The notes under the pieces are model-generated. The model saw nothing but the letters and a program-made list of their open reading frames with translations. It was not told where the DNA came from and did not search any database. Below, piece after piece: positions 11,090 to 21,957 of a DNA stretch of 64,000 nucleotides. This stretch comes from Guadua angustifolia (taxonomy: Eukaryota; Streptophyta; Magnoliopsida; Poales; Poaceae): NCBI GenBank assembly GCA_036346375.1, contig CM070520.1, positions 51,354,198 to 51,418,197 on the forward strand, given 5' to 3'. Numbering within the stretch: the first letter of the stretch is position 1; the number at the start of each line of letters is the position of its first letter. Both the position numbers and the translations under genes were made by a program.

Positions 11090-12386
11090 TACCCGTTTCT
11101 TCCATTTAATGGCCAGCTCAAGAAGGCGTAGAAATCTCATTCGAGTCCTTCAAAGAGACGGCAGAGTTATGTTAACCAACGAGACAAACCGAATGAAGCA
11201 TACTCGTATTTGAGAAAGGACCGGGAGAGCACAGTATAAGGGACAAAGCGCCGTTGGGATTCCTTGGGATACTGATATAAGAGACCTAAGTGACACGGAG
11301 ACCCGGATCACGGAAGCCGAGATCATTAACACCATTCAGAACTCCTTCCGAGAAAGCTCTGGACCCGATGGGTATATTGGTCTTTTCTACAAAAGCGTGC
11401 CTCAACATCATCGAAGCGATCTCGTGGAAGCAATAAAAGACTTCTTCGATCTACGTCATGACAAGTTGCACAAGTTTAATGAAGCTACCATTGTCCTACT
11501 CCCGAAAACAGAAAATGCAAATAGATCGGAATGCTTCAGACCTATCAGTCTTATAAATAGCTTCATGAAGATTATCACCAAAATTCTGGCAAATAGGCTA
11601 GCACCCAAGCTAAACGATCTGGTATCGGTCTCACATAATGCTTTCATAAAAAAGAGATGTATCCACGATAACTTCTTATACGTTCAAAGAGTAATCCGAA
11701 AGCTGCACAAAGAAAAACGGCCGGCCCTCTTCATCAAATTAGATATATCGAAAGCCTTCGATTCACTGAACTGGAGTTACCTTCTTGAAGTCCTTCAAGC
11801 CCTTGGCTTTGGTTGCAAATGGCGCGAATGGGTGGCTACAATCCTCAGGACATCATCGTCAAAAGTTCTAATCAACGGACAAGCCACAACGAATATAAGA
11901 CACGCGCGTGGCGTTCGACAAGGAGATCCTTTATCACCCCTTCTTTTCATCCTCGCAATTGACCCCCTACAAAGCCTGCTGGAATTGGCAGCGATTAAAG
12001 GTATTCTCAAACCGGTGCTCCGCCGGCAGAAGAAGACTTCATTGCCATCAGATGCTGACAACGCTGGAATTTTTTAAATGCAAATCAGAAGAGCCGATGA
12101 CCCTTAATCGAATTTTGGAAATTTTTGGAAGATGCTCGGGTCTAAAATAAACATCTCAAAAAGCAAAATATATCCGTCGATGCCAACAGACTTAGTACAA
12201 GAATTGTTGAATATTTTTCCAGCAAGCTATCAACCTTCCAGGAAGTACCTTGGCCTCCTCTTCACATCGAGACAACTAAAGCGGGTTGAAATTCAACCTC
12301 TCATTGATAAATTGAGCAACGAGCTTACGGGATGGAAGGGTAAATTACTTTCGGTGGAAGGAAACTTTGGTAAAATTAGTGCTTAA
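11090..12386 (+). pseudogene. LINE ORF2, reverse transcriptase domain with altered active site
   Basis: The best-preserved part (11397-12077) shows the non-LTR RT series in order: IVLLPKTENA, FRPISLINSFMKIITKILANRL, HNAFIKKRCIHDN, IKLDISKAFDSLNW (motif A with its Asp) and GVRQGDPLSPLLF (motif B). Where the YADD box is expected (about 12045-12062) the sequence reads DADNAGIF. The tyrosine and the second catalytic aspartate are therefore replaced, which would abolish polymerase activity. A stop follows at 12075. The thumb region (GLKINISKSKIYP, KYLGLLF) resumes in a new frame at 12132-12386. Upstream remnants (SSGPDGYIGLFYK, about 11350) join it to the endonuclease part. Confidence 0.85.
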
Positions 12387-12833
12387 CTCACAACCAATTT
12401 ATCATATGACTGTCTTCCCAAAGACAACGATGGCTCATTCGATGCATTGATAAGCTTTGTGGAGTTTCCTTTGGAGCGGAAAAGAACACGAAAAGCTGTA
12501 GTGGGGTCCTTTGCTTGATCAAATGGCGATAACCTACTGCCAAAAACCAAAGGGGGACTAGGCATTAGGGATATGGAATGTTTTGCCCGCGCACTTAGAC
12601 TTCGGCGGCTTTGGTTCAAGTGGAAAAACAACGAAAGGGCTTGGACGGGATTGGAGTTACCATGCGATGAAACAGATGTTACCCTATTCAATGCTTCAAT
12701 GGTAGTCACAGTGGGAAACGGTAAACTAGCGGACTTTTGAAGATCAAGCTGGATACAAGGTAAAGCCCCAAAAACCATTGCTCCAACTCTTTTCCAACTA
12801 GCAAGAAGAAAAAACATCTCGGTCCAACAAGCC

Positions 12834-13517
12834 TTGGCGAACAACTACTGGATCCGATTCTGTACGCCCATCGACTCTCAAAAGGCAGTGCGGGAGTTTG
12901 TGGATCTTCATGAAGCAATACAAAGCGTCAATAGAGATGAGCACAGGGAAGACCAAATAACTTGGCGTTGGACATCTAATGGAGAATACTCAACAAGAAC
13001 TACCTATCTCGTGCAATTTGACACTGTCTTCTGTAGGATGAAAATCTCACCAATATGGAAGGCCAAAGCTGAACCGAAATGTCGATTTTTTGCTTGGACT
13101 TTGCTTCACAACAAAATTTTGACAGCTGATAACATGCTCAAAAGGGGTTGGCCGTGTAATGCGATCTGCACCCTTTGCAATGCATCACCGGAAACAATGA
13201 CTCATCTTTGTAAAGATTGCTATTTCGCTAGACAGGTTTGGGAGCTTCGTCTGCGATGGGGCAAATTGGATCGGTGGCGGAACCTGAGTCATGATGGCTC
13301 GATATATAGGTGGTGGAGAAGATTAAGAAGCCAATATGACAGGGAGAAACGACGCGAATTGGATGGTCTGCTAATTTACTTCTGGTGGAACCTATGGCTC
13401 GAGAGAAATCATCGTATCTTTCAAGGGAAGAATAGAACAACTGAACAACTGGCTACAGCGATCAAAGATGCGGTTCTAGCTCATGGTTTCACGTGGCGCT
13501 CGCAACATACTCATTAG
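12834..13517 (+). pseudogene. LINE ORF2 C-terminus, zf-RVT domain
   Basis: An open frame of 227 codons ending at the natural ORF2 stop. It contains the plant-type zf-RVT signature: PIWKAKAEPKCRFFAWTLL, then NKILTADNMLKRGW, then CTLCNASPETMTHLCKDCYFARQVW, with its Cys-x2-Cys and His/Cys ligands. This domain typically closes the ORF2 of plant L1 elements and is thought to contact nucleic acid. The frame is intact over its whole length, unlike the RT. It is separated from the RT remnant by a degenerate stretch (12387-12833) that still reads as ORF2 linker on the plus strand in shifting frames. Confidence 0.8.
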
Positions 13518-13762
13518 TGTTTTATTCAGCTGGGGGTCGTTGAGTAGGGGTTAGTTATCTGGCTTGTGTTTTTGTTGTAAGGGTGTAAATGGTGGTGTTA
13601 GTTCAGCGGCTAAATGTATGAATGCCGGTTAGCTCGGCGGCTAACAACGTGAGTTGTGAGGATTTTTCGGGACCGGTTTTTTCCTTATAAAAACGGGGCC
13701 AAACTCTCTTTTCCTCTCTTAATAAATTTAGCGGCAATTCTCTTGCTGCTCTTTCAAAAAAA

Positions 13763-13777
13763 ACTGACGGTTTTTAT
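13763..13777 (+). repeat. LINE target-site duplication, right copy
   Basis: Identical to 6080-6094 and immediately preceded by the short A-run of the LINE. The 270 bases between here and the CACTA at 14054 hold nothing I recognise. Confidence 0.9.
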
Positions 13778-14074
13778 GATACCGATGATAGACAGAGTGC
13801 TCATTGTAGGTTGCCGATGAGCTTAGGCAGGCGTTGGCTCGCTTTGCCTAGGAGCTGCGTCCGCCCCCGGGGGTGATCCTTGTTTGACCAGGTGTGGTCG
13901 AGTGCATGGTCACTATAGATATGGTCTTGCGACGGCTTACATATTTCTAGATTTCCTAGCTGCATGGGTTTTCGACCAGGGATGCTCTCAATCCCCGCTA
14001 AATCTCTTTCTCCTCGACTAATGTCTCTAAATGTAAGGTTTCTATTAAAGTGCCATTACTACAGCGAGGCTTAT

Positions 14075-14382
14075 ATCAGACGCACGATCACAGACGGTTT
14101 TGAAAAACCGTCTGTGATATGGAACATCACAGACGGTTATGTACTCAAACCATCAGTGTAGATATCACAGACGATTTTATATTACAGCCGTCTATGATGT
14201 AAGAAATATCATAGACGGTTTCTAAATATAACCATCTGTGATGGCTCTGATACTCATTCTGAGCGGTTTCTAAGTAAAACCGTCGTGAAATTACTGACGG
14301 TTATATAACACAACCGTCGTAATATCTGATAGTCATTACTGTTCGTTATATTTAGAAACTATCGTGATATTTCTTACATCAC
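14075..14382. repeat. Outer CACTA left subterminal repeats
   Basis: A series of about eight TCACAGACGGTTT or AAACCGTCTGTGAT units in alternating orientation, increasingly degenerate to the right. In CACTA elements these are the binding sites of the TNPA-type accessory protein. The last partial unit is interrupted at 14385 by the inner CACTA and resumes at 37082. Confidence 0.75.
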
Positions 14383-14399
14383 GAACACTACTATAGAAA

Positions 14400-14760
14400 A
14401 TATTTGTATGCAAAGGTGGTAACCCATCTTCTCGGCGTTTTGCACCCTTTATGGCGAATCGGCGTGGAAATCGCTATATTTACACAGCGTTTCTAGGATC
14501 GCTTTGTAAAATGCATTTATGCAGCGACGACTTAAAAACGCGCTGTACAAATAAGAATTTGTCAAAGCGAGTTCTTAAGCCACCCACTTGTACAAATGCA
14601 TTTACCTGTGACGGCTTAAGAACCCGCTTTGCACAAATTCTTATTTGTACAAAGGTTTCTTAAGTTGTCACTTTGATAAGTAAGATTTGTGCGTCGGGTG
14701 GCTTAAGCACCCTTTGCATAAATAAGCATTTTCACGAGCCCGAGCTTAAGCCGTCTGCAC
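14400..14760. repeat. Inner CACTA left subterminal repeats
   Basis: Repeated units of the form ACGGCTTAAGAACCCGCTTTGCACAAAT and its inverse are spaced every 40-60 bases. The same CTTAAG-centred unit appears at 36520-37060. From 14761 to 15110 the sequence is AT-rich with small local duplications, such as ACTCCTCTGATATTCTC at about 14964 and 15018, and no gene. Confidence 0.65.
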
Positions 14761-15110
14761 TGCATGATCTAGAGAATCTTTTTAATAATGTTATGTTAAT
14801 TATATTATAATATTAATAAATGCATACATTCTATCAATCACATCATTTATTCAAAGACAAATCCATACATAACAATGATAAGGTTATATATACAAAGCAC
14901 ATATAAATCATAATTGTATTATGTATATATATATACAAGGTTATATACACAAGGTTATATATACTCCTCTGATATTCTCCTTGTAAAACTTTCCAGGTGT
15001 AGTATCCTGCGCCATGTACTCCTCTGATATTCTCTATCTAATATAAATTACAGCCCTGCTGTCTTTCAAAAAAAAATATATACACAAGGTTATTATATAT
15101 ACATCAGTGT

Positions 15111-16577
15111 TCACGGTCCGTCTATCCTCATCTCCCAATTACAAAGTCTAGGATACTTCGCCACTTCACCTCCAGAGTAAAAGAAACTACCTCTCTCATG
15201 GATAACTTCACGACGAATGAACTGGCACATGTCCTTTTGCACATTGCAAAGGTCATCATCAGTGAGTGCCAAAGTGGTCTTTGCAATCTTCACCTGCGAT
15301 AATAAAGTAGGCAATAAAGAGGTTAAATAATAGTGAAATCGAGAATCAGACAATAAATAATATTGAATCACCAATTTGTATAGGCTTACATCTTGGGGGT
15401 TGCTTCTGTACCTCCCGTTGATAACTCACATACGTAGTATCCACAAAGAACACTGCCTAGAGGTTGCTTGTGGCACTTTAAATCAAATAATAATGTATGG
15501 AATTAGTACACTTGGTAATACCCTTCCTTACTAGTGCAATTATTTTGAAGCATTACAAGTGCCTTCTTACCCATGGGTGGACATAGCAAAGCATCTTATT
15601 TGACCCCTTCACAGGATCATGTTGCCCCCCTTTTTTGGTCGTGTAATTCTTGAAAGCCCTACTCGAATGTCAACAACAACAAGTAACTATCATATCATAA
15701 AACAAATTACGTTATGTTATGTATGTTTGTGTATATATATTTCTTACGCATTTAAGACACGGGTGAATTCATTGTAAGATTCCGGTGGGGTTCCGGATGA
15801 GTCAAGGACCATATATCTCGCCATATATCTGCTTGGTGCACAAGATGAAACAAATGAAGTGATCGCTGCAATGAAAACTTATGTAAGTTTCACGAGTGAT
15901 TATGGTGCAAACTAAACTTTTAGCAACGATTGACGAATGAGAAGATTACTTAAAATTCTAGGGAGCCATTATGACGTCCTTGTCTTGCATCTAGAGCATT
16001 GCTTTTGATATGTATAGCCCCACATCTACTTGGCGATCTCGGGTCAGGGATTGTCGCTTTTCTTCTATCTCTGTTTCCGTCATCCCCTTATCCTTCAACG
16101 CCTTTTCATTGAGTACAGCTCTTAAGCTCGGCTGGCTAATCCGTGCGAGGTCAAGGAACCCGACATGTTTTCCCATCTTTTTAGCATCGGTATATTGCAT
16201 TCTACACAGAAATAAACACGAGGAATACGCAAACATAAGGAAATGCAATTATGTCCACGCCAAGCTACAAATAAAACAAGCTCACTCTTCTTAATACCTC
16301 TTCATTGGGATCGTAGTCGAGTCGATTTCCCCGTCGCCGTTACGTCGTGGGCATGGAAGCTGGCTAGGGCTCTTTTACGATGATGAGGAACCATCGCGCC
16401 AAGGACAACAATGGGCTCGGTGTTCTTTCGGCCAGCGTGGTCAGTATCATCCTTCTCGGCCAAGTCTTGCTTTGCCTTAAGCATCGCCCTCTCTCTTGCA
16501 AATGGCGTATTACCATCGAGCTCTACAAGCAGGCTCCTCTTAAGCGCCTTCTTGGCGAGCAATTCTTTATCTCCCAT
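15111..16577 (-). pseudogene. CACTA-borne Ulp1-like (C48) cysteine peptidase ORF
   Basis: Ulp1-family peptidases cleave SUMO-type conjugates; grass CACTA and MULE elements often carry derivatives of unknown role. Reading leftward, fragments at 16577-16302 and 16248-15991 give a hydrophilic N-terminal region and then the VGFLDLARIS and RQVDVGLYIS segments that precede the peptidase core in these proteins. At about 15478-15423 the minus strand encodes KQPLGSVLCGYYVCE, the box holding the catalytic cysteine. The fragment 15374-15111 (DDDLCNVQKDMCQFIRREV ... RLCNWE) matches the usual C-terminus. Frameshifts and apparent intron-like gaps separate the pieces. The N-terminal side is cut near 16640, where plastid DNA begins. 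Confidence 0.65.
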
Positions 16578-16682
16578 CTTACTACAAAACAGATTGCAAT
16601 GACATCAATTTGAGCCTATTAATATTTACAGTTGTGCCACGTGGAGGTGGAAGGCCTACGGGTCGTCAACTTCTTTTCTCGG

Positions 16683-16820
16683 AGAAGAAACAATGATGGT
16701 ATCTGAGGAATAAGCATCGGCTAACTTTGTGCCAGCAGTCGCGGTAAGACAGAGGATGCAAGCGTTATCCGGAATGATTGGGCATAAAGCGTTATCCAGA
16801 ATGATTGGGCGTAAAGCGTC
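16683..16820 (+). pseudogene. rrn16: Plastid 16S rRNA fragment in nuclear DNA (NUPT)
   Basis: This stretch carries the universally conserved 530-loop region of small-subunit rRNA: AAGCATCGGCTAACT, GTGCCAGCAG and CGCGGTAA, followed by the GATGCAAGCGTTATCC and ATTGGGCGTAAAGCG segment, in the plastid version. A few substitutions are present (for example GCAGTCGCGG for GCAGCCGCGG in the invariant loop), so it cannot be a working rRNA. A 27-bp segment is duplicated in tandem at its right end. It joins an rpoB fragment directly at about 16820, although the two genes are far apart in plastid genomes. Confidence 0.85.
16762..16815 (+). repeat. 27-bp tandem duplication inside the rrn16 fragment
   Basis: Positions 16762-16788 and 16789-16815 are the same 27-base segment, starting GCGTTATCC, with two substitutions between copies. 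Plastid 16S rRNA has this segment once. The duplication therefore arose during or after transfer to the nucleus. Confidence 0.85.
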
Positions 16821-17109
16821 AGAACAATACATTCTTGTTACCACGAGATGTATTGGCCGCTACGGATCATTTGATTGGAATGAAATTTGGAACGGGTATA
16901 CTTGACGATGACGATATGTATCACTTGAAAAATAAACATATTCATTCGGTTGCAGATCTGTTACAAGATCAATTCGGACTGGCTCTTGATCGTTTACAAC
17001 ATGCGATTCAAAAAACTATCAGTAGAGTATTCATACGTCCATCGAAACTGACTCCACAAACTTTGGTAACTCCAACTTCAACTTCGATTTTATTAATAAC
17101 TACTTATGA
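16820..17109 (+). pseudogene. rpoB: Plastid rpoB fragment (RNA polymerase beta subunit) in nuclear DNA
   Basis: An in-frame run of about 96 codons matches the plastid RNA polymerase beta subunit: TFLLPRDVLAATDHLIGMKF, then GTGILDDDDM, SVADLLQDQFGLALDRLQHA and TPQTLVTPTSTSILLITTY. This is an internal piece of a protein of more than 1,000 residues. It has the AT-rich codon use of plastid genes, unlike the GC-rich DNA to its right. Several substitutions relative to the usual motif (for example NKHIHSV where plants have NKRIRSV) show relaxed constraint. Similarity ends at about 17109. The next 130 bases (to about 17240) keep the same base composition and an open frame (GTYEQELLYQSPF, SSETFF) and may be another plastid piece; I could not assign it with certainty. 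Confidence 0.85.
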
Positions 17110-17262
17110 TATCTCAAAAGAATTGCTCTATGTTCGGCGCTGTACTCATATTGGAACTTACGAGCAAGAATTGCTCTATCAATCACCATTTACTTTAGAC
17201 ATATCTTCCGAAACTTTTTTCACAAAGATAACAAGATATAAGGGTGGTCGGATGCACTTGCC

Positions 17263-17620
17263 TTGCTAGGCCGAGCGAGGCGGCGGGGCAGCGTCGGCAG
17301 GGGAATTGGGGCTTCGGCAGTTGACGACCCGACGAAAAGTTCGCTCGGAGCGAGGCCGCCGAGGTCACTGAGCGAGGCGATGTGGGATTTAGAAGCGGCA
17401 GTGCGGCGGACGGTAGTCGAGGCGCGAGCCGCGGAGAGGTCACCGAGCGGGCAGAACGGTTGTCGGGCGTGAGCCCGAGGATGTCACCGAGGCGGATCGT
17501 GGAGGCGTCGGCAGGGAAATTTGGCTTTACCGCTTTGGACGGGGAGCAATTCAATCTCCGCCTAGAGATTTTAGGGTTAGAATTTCCTGGCGGTGCACAA
17601 GATTTCCTGAGCGGTTCCAA
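17263..17620 (-). other. Unassigned GC-rich open frame beside the plastid insert
   Basis: A 119-codon minus-strand frame starts MEPLRKSCAPPG and runs without a stop into the plastid DNA to its left. It is Pro-, Arg- and Ser-rich (DASTIRLGDILGLTPDNRSA) and has the look of a grass first exon, but I recognise no family. Its abrupt change of composition against the plastid insert suggests either a captured host exon or chance coding in GC-rich DNA. The plus strand also has open frames here. Confidence 0.3.
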
Positions 17621-17690
17621 CGATTTCTCTGGCAGCGTCGTACATCGGCGAGCGATTCCTGAGCATCGGATGGTCCGTCCATAGTTTGGG

Positions 17691-18166
17691 GAGAGATTTG
17701 GTTATTTGCCACTTTAAACATGTGGCTTCGCAAAATTGCCACTGGACCTACATTTTATTGACTCATACGATCCCATATTTCATTAGCTCAAGTGGCATTA
17801 TATCCAAAAGGTCAAATCTTTAAGTGGCAAATAGACAAAAAAGCCTTCGAAATGCGACCTCTCCCAATAGTACAAAGAGGATGATCATCATCCTCTTTGT
17901 ACTATTGGGAGAGGTCGCATTTCGAAGGCTTTTTTGTCTATTTGCCACTTAAAGATTTGACCATATCCAGGATCATCCTCTTTGTACTATTGGGAGAGGT
18001 CGCATTTCGAAGGCTTTTTTGTCTATTTGCCACTTAAAGATTTGACCTTTTGGATATGATGCCACTTGAGCCAATGAAATATGGGACCGTATGAGTCAAT
18101 GAAATGTAGGTCCAGTGGCAATTTTGCGAAGCCACATGTTTAAAGTGGCAAATAACCAAATCTCTC
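17691..18166. mobile_element. Foldback / MITE-like element with duplicated right arm
   Basis: Left end GAGAGATTTGGTTATTTGCC and right end, its exact complement, define long terminal inverted repeats that extend almost to the centre (palindromic core GATGATCATCATC at about 17881). The right arm contains an extra ~85-base direct duplication of its inner half (17891-17975 and 17976-18060). GTTTGGG occurs immediately outside both ends (17684-17690 and 18167-18173), consistent with a 7-8-bp target duplication and hence a hAT- or Mutator-type relative. There is no coding capacity. A transcript would form a very long, nearly perfect hairpin. Confidence 0.8.
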
Positions 18167-18174
18167 GTTTGGGG

Positions 18175-19050
18175 AGATCGCGAATTGAGGGGAGAATTCG
18201 AGTGTCATTTTCTGAAATTTCAATTCTATTGAGTACCATGGGAACAATGCAATGCACATAACATTAACAAAATGTACATCCAAAAGGGGCGCCATGCACA
18301 TCGTAATTATCGCCAACTAGATACTTAACTAAACTACTCTATCTACATCCGTAAATCATCATCGTCATCGCGTTTTCATCCGACGAGAGCAAGACGTGGC
18401 GAGGAGGAGGCGGGAGGAGGAGGTGTCAAGTGGTAGAAGACGGGGATGTAGTCGCGGCGCGCTCCTCGCTAACGCCGTGCGTCGCCGCTCCCGCCGCCAA
18501 CCGGCTCCTCCTCCTCCTCCTCCTACTCGCCGGCTTACGCTGTGGTCGCGGCTATCGCTGCCACCGCCGTCGCTCTTTGCTTACCGCTACCGCTACCGCT
18601 TCTGCCGCCGCTGCCGCTATCGCTATCCGCCCGCCGCCGCTTCTGACGCCGCCACCATGGATAGCCTCCTCCACCAGTTTAGCGGCTCCTCCTCCTCCTC
18701 TGCCCGTGGCCCATCGGGGACCCGGTTGTGACGCCGATGATCGGGCCGACGGCGACGGCGACCAGAGTCGCGGCCGCTTCCTGGCGGACTCAGTCTGCGC
18801 CGACATTGCGGAGGAGGAAGAGGACGAGGAGGCCGACATTGCCGAGGAGGGAGAGAATAAGAATGGCTTGGGGGAATTTGTGAACACGAACGGCTCCCTC
18901 GGTGGTTAATATAAGCACCGGAAGGTGAAGGGACGCCCGCGCGTCTAGCATACCAGATCGTCTGGTAGGTAGAAAAGCAAGTACATGATTCTCCTATCTA
19001 TGTAAATATGTGCACATCGGATCGTCCAATAGGTAGAAAAGCAAGTACAG
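18175..19050. other. GC-rich block with trinucleotide runs, no assigned gene
   Basis: The region 18390-18905 is rich in CTC, CGC and TACCGC-type runs (for example 18576-18640) and is open in several frames on both strands. The plus frame 18430-18909 ends in an acidic tail (EEEEDEEADIAEEGE). I recognise no domain and treat it as low-complexity DNA, possibly a captured first exon. At 18963-19048 a short direct duplication (GGTAGAAAAGCAAGTACA, twice, about 65 bases apart) marks the left border of the tandem array. Confidence 0.3.
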
Positions 19051-21019
19051 GATTACACCGAAAGGAACAACTACGAGTGGCGCAACATTTAGATAACTCA
19101 TCCTTACATGAAGATCCGACAAGAGCTAACGCCACTAAAATCAACTCAGCACTACGTGTCTGTACGTTCTCGGGCTGGGAATGCCTAAAGATCGGAGCCG
19201 GAGCTGGATCAGCCTCGCGCTCTGCAACAGAGTCACCGGCAGGCTCGTGGAGGTCATGATATTGAAATGGTCTACTCTCGTCACCATCGGACTGATGGGC
19301 TAGCGGTGATGTCGTAGGAGCAGAGCTATGGGTCATGGGCTTGGGGGTCTCGGGAGTTGTCTCGCCAAGACTAACAGGTCCACCCTCGGACCCTAAAACC
19401 CATAGCACCTTATTCTCTGTGATCATAGCAATCACAAAGATGCGTGATTGGCCGGGAGACCAAAGCTCTACACATGTTGTCTAGCTAGGTGCTCTCCTCA
19501 AGCACGGGAGCCGATTCCAAACACTGGACGATTCGGCAGTGGTTAGGATAATGCACTGGATCATCCGCTATGCGTACAACTTTCGCCATGGGCTACAACG
19601 GAACTACAAATCAGGAGGATCCGGTATGTGTAAATATTTGTATACCGGACCATCCTGCCGGCATAAAGCCTTCGAAGTTATCTTGCGTGCCCGAACTCCA
19701 CAAGCGAAAGAGGGCAACGTAAAATGGCCATACCGTTCGGTACAGATTTAGTATTGAAGTAATTAATCACCCGCACGGTCCTAAATGTTCACATCATTCG
19801 CGGGGGGCGCTACATTTCACATAGATTGATCGATTACACCGAAAGGAACAACTACGAGTGGCGCAACATTCAGATAACTCGTCCTTACATGAAGATCCGA
19901 CAAGAGCTAACACCACTAAAATCAACTCAGCACTACGTGTCTGTACGTTCTCGGGTTGGGAATGCCTAAAGATCGGGCCGAGTCGATCGACCTCGCTCTC
20001 AACAGAGTCGTCGGCAGGCTCGTGGAGGTCATGATATTGAAATGGTCTACTCTCGTCCCCATCGGACTGATGGGCTAGCGGTGATGTCATAGGAGCAGGC
20101 TATGGGTCATGGGCTTGGGGGTCTCCGGGAGTTATCTTTGCCGCACTAACAGGGTCCACCCTCGGACCCTAAAACCCATAGACCTTATTCTCTGTGATCA
20201 TAGCAATCACAAAGAAGAAGTGATTGGTAGGAGACCAAAGCTCTACACATGTTGTCTAGCTAGGTGCTCTCCTCAAGCACATGAGCCGATTCCAAACACT
20301 GGACGATCCGGCAGTGGTTAGGATAATGCACCGGATCATCCTCTATGCGTACAACTTTCACCGTGGGCTACAACGGAACTACAAATCAGGAGGATCTGGT
20401 ATGTGTAAATATATGTATACCGGACCATCCTGCCGGCATAAAGCTTTCGAAGTTATCTTGCGTGCCCGAACTCCACAAGCGAAAGAGGGCAACGTAAAAT
20501 GGCCATACCGTTCGGTACAGATTTAGTGTTGAAGTAATTAATCACCCGCGGTCCTAAATGTTCACATCGTTCATGAGGCGCTACATTTCACATGGATTGA
20601 TCGATTACACCGAAAGGAACAACTACGAGTGGCGCAACATTCAGATAACTTGTCCTTACATGAAGATCCGACAAGAGCTAACACCACTAAAATCAACTCA
20701 GCACTATGTGTCCGTACGTTCTCGGGTTGGGAATGCCTAAAGATCGGAGCCGGAGCTGGATCAGCCTCGCACTCTACAATAGAGTCGCCGGCAGGCTCGT
20801 GGAGGTCATGATATTGAAATGGTCTACTCTCGTCACCATCGGACTGATGGGCTAGCGGTGATGTCGTAGGAGCAGGCTATGGGTCATGGGCTTGGGGGTC
20901 TCTGGGAGTTGTTTCTGCCGCACTAACAGGGTCCACCCTCGGACCCTAAAAACCCATAGCAGCCTTACCCTCTGTGATCATAGCAATCACAGCAGTAAGT
21001 GATTGGCCGGAGACCAAAG

Positions 21020-21937
21020 TCGATGAGGACATCACTCCAATGCATCGCCGAGACTCCTCCAGTTGTGATGCAAGGACCCATCACAAGAGCACGAGCACGG
21101 CAATTGAATCAACAGTGAGCTCGTTCCTAAGTGCCCGTCTTGATACTTGTGAGAATGGTATGCTACCTAATGATATTATTGATTATATTGTACTTAGGAA
21201 CTTTGGAGAGGATCATGAAGGCCTTGGGAACCAGCAAGGGCCAGGAGGGAGGCAAGGAGGGCGTCCAATTCAAGTTGGAGGTCTAATTCGTCTCGGAGTC
21301 GACTACCTCGGCCACCAGGAGCAGCATTCACTAAAATCATTGCCCAGGCCACAAACGGGCTCCGATTTTGATGATCCACATATGACTCGAAAGCTAAGGA
21401 GATAAACTTTCCAATGGCACCAGTTTCAGGTCATTTGGACTTTGGAGTCGACAGGAATTCACATTGCAAGTTGGCGGACAGAATCTGTCCCAGGGTGCTG
21501 CGTCACCAATTTGGGCCCTTGGCCCATGTATCGTGTTGGAGTCCATCACGGATGCGTCTAGGGTTTCTAGGACGTCCCCTAGCCTTTATATCCAGTAGCC
21601 GCCGCTAGGGTTTGATTTGGGGTTTTGCTTAGATTAATTCTGTCTTTGAGCGATTATCGCCATTCATCGGTTTGTAAGACCCCAACTCGAGAGCTTCATC
21701 CTCAATTGCAAATTCAGTTGCATCTTTCTTGTTCTTGCTTGTGTTCTCGATTCATTGGCGAGGATTAGCCTTCGTGGCGAGGTCAACCGGCAGCGCCGCG
21801 GTTGATAACCAGAAGGACGCGTGGTGCTGCGATTGCGGGGTTTTGATCGTGCCGATCAAGAAGCCGGATCGTGTGTGCCTCGCGCCGCCTAATCGACTTA
21901 TCCTCCACGGCGGAAGTTCGGCAACCCGTCCCCATCA
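21020..21937 (+). repeat. 5' LTR of the CRM-like element
   Basis: It matches 27909-28829 throughout. It begins T(C)GATGAGGACATCAC and ends CCCATCA. Because the 3' LTR contains the pol terminus, this copy carries the same coding remnant (CCTCCAGTTGTG, ACAAGAGCACGAGCACGG) without a pol gene before it. Short CCTTTATATCC-like AT-rich sequence at about 21579 may be the promoter. Confidence 0.9.
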
Positions 21938-21939
21938 AG

Positions 21940-21957
21940 TGGTATCGAGCAAGGTTT
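21940..21957 (+). promoter_or_regulatory. Primer binding site (initiator Met tRNA type)
   Basis: TGGTATCGAGCAAGG lies two bases after the 5' LTR and matches the usual TGGTATCAGAGC primer site of grass gypsy and copia elements, with one base missing. It would prime minus-strand synthesis from initiator methionine tRNA. A ~1.3-kb untranslated leader follows before gag. Confidence 0.8.

Larger units (their letters stand above)
6095..13762 (+). mobile_element. L1-type LINE retrotransposon, near full length
   Basis: The element is bounded by an exact 15-bp direct repeat, ACTGACGGTTTTTAT, at 6080-6094 and 13763-13777. This is the target-site duplication left by target-primed reverse transcription. 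A short A-run precedes the right copy. The order is: a C-rich 5' leader (6095-6427), ORF1 with two CCHC knuckles (6428-9518), spacer (9519-10002), ORF2 with endonuclease, reverse transcriptase and zf-RVT (10003-13517), and a 3' UTR of about 240 bases ending in the A-run. At 7.7 kb it is the expected size for a grass L1-clade LINE. Several frameshifts and an altered RT active site make it non-autonomous. Confidence 0.92.

Noticed and set aside
16683..17109. Window being organelle DNA, or working rRNA and rpoB genes
   Set aside because: The plastid pieces are short, mutated, fused to each other and embedded in transposons; they are nuclear copies.
18430..18909. 159-codon low-complexity frame as a gene
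   Set aside because: Composition-driven Leu, Ala and Pro runs with equally open frames on the opposite strand; no domain.
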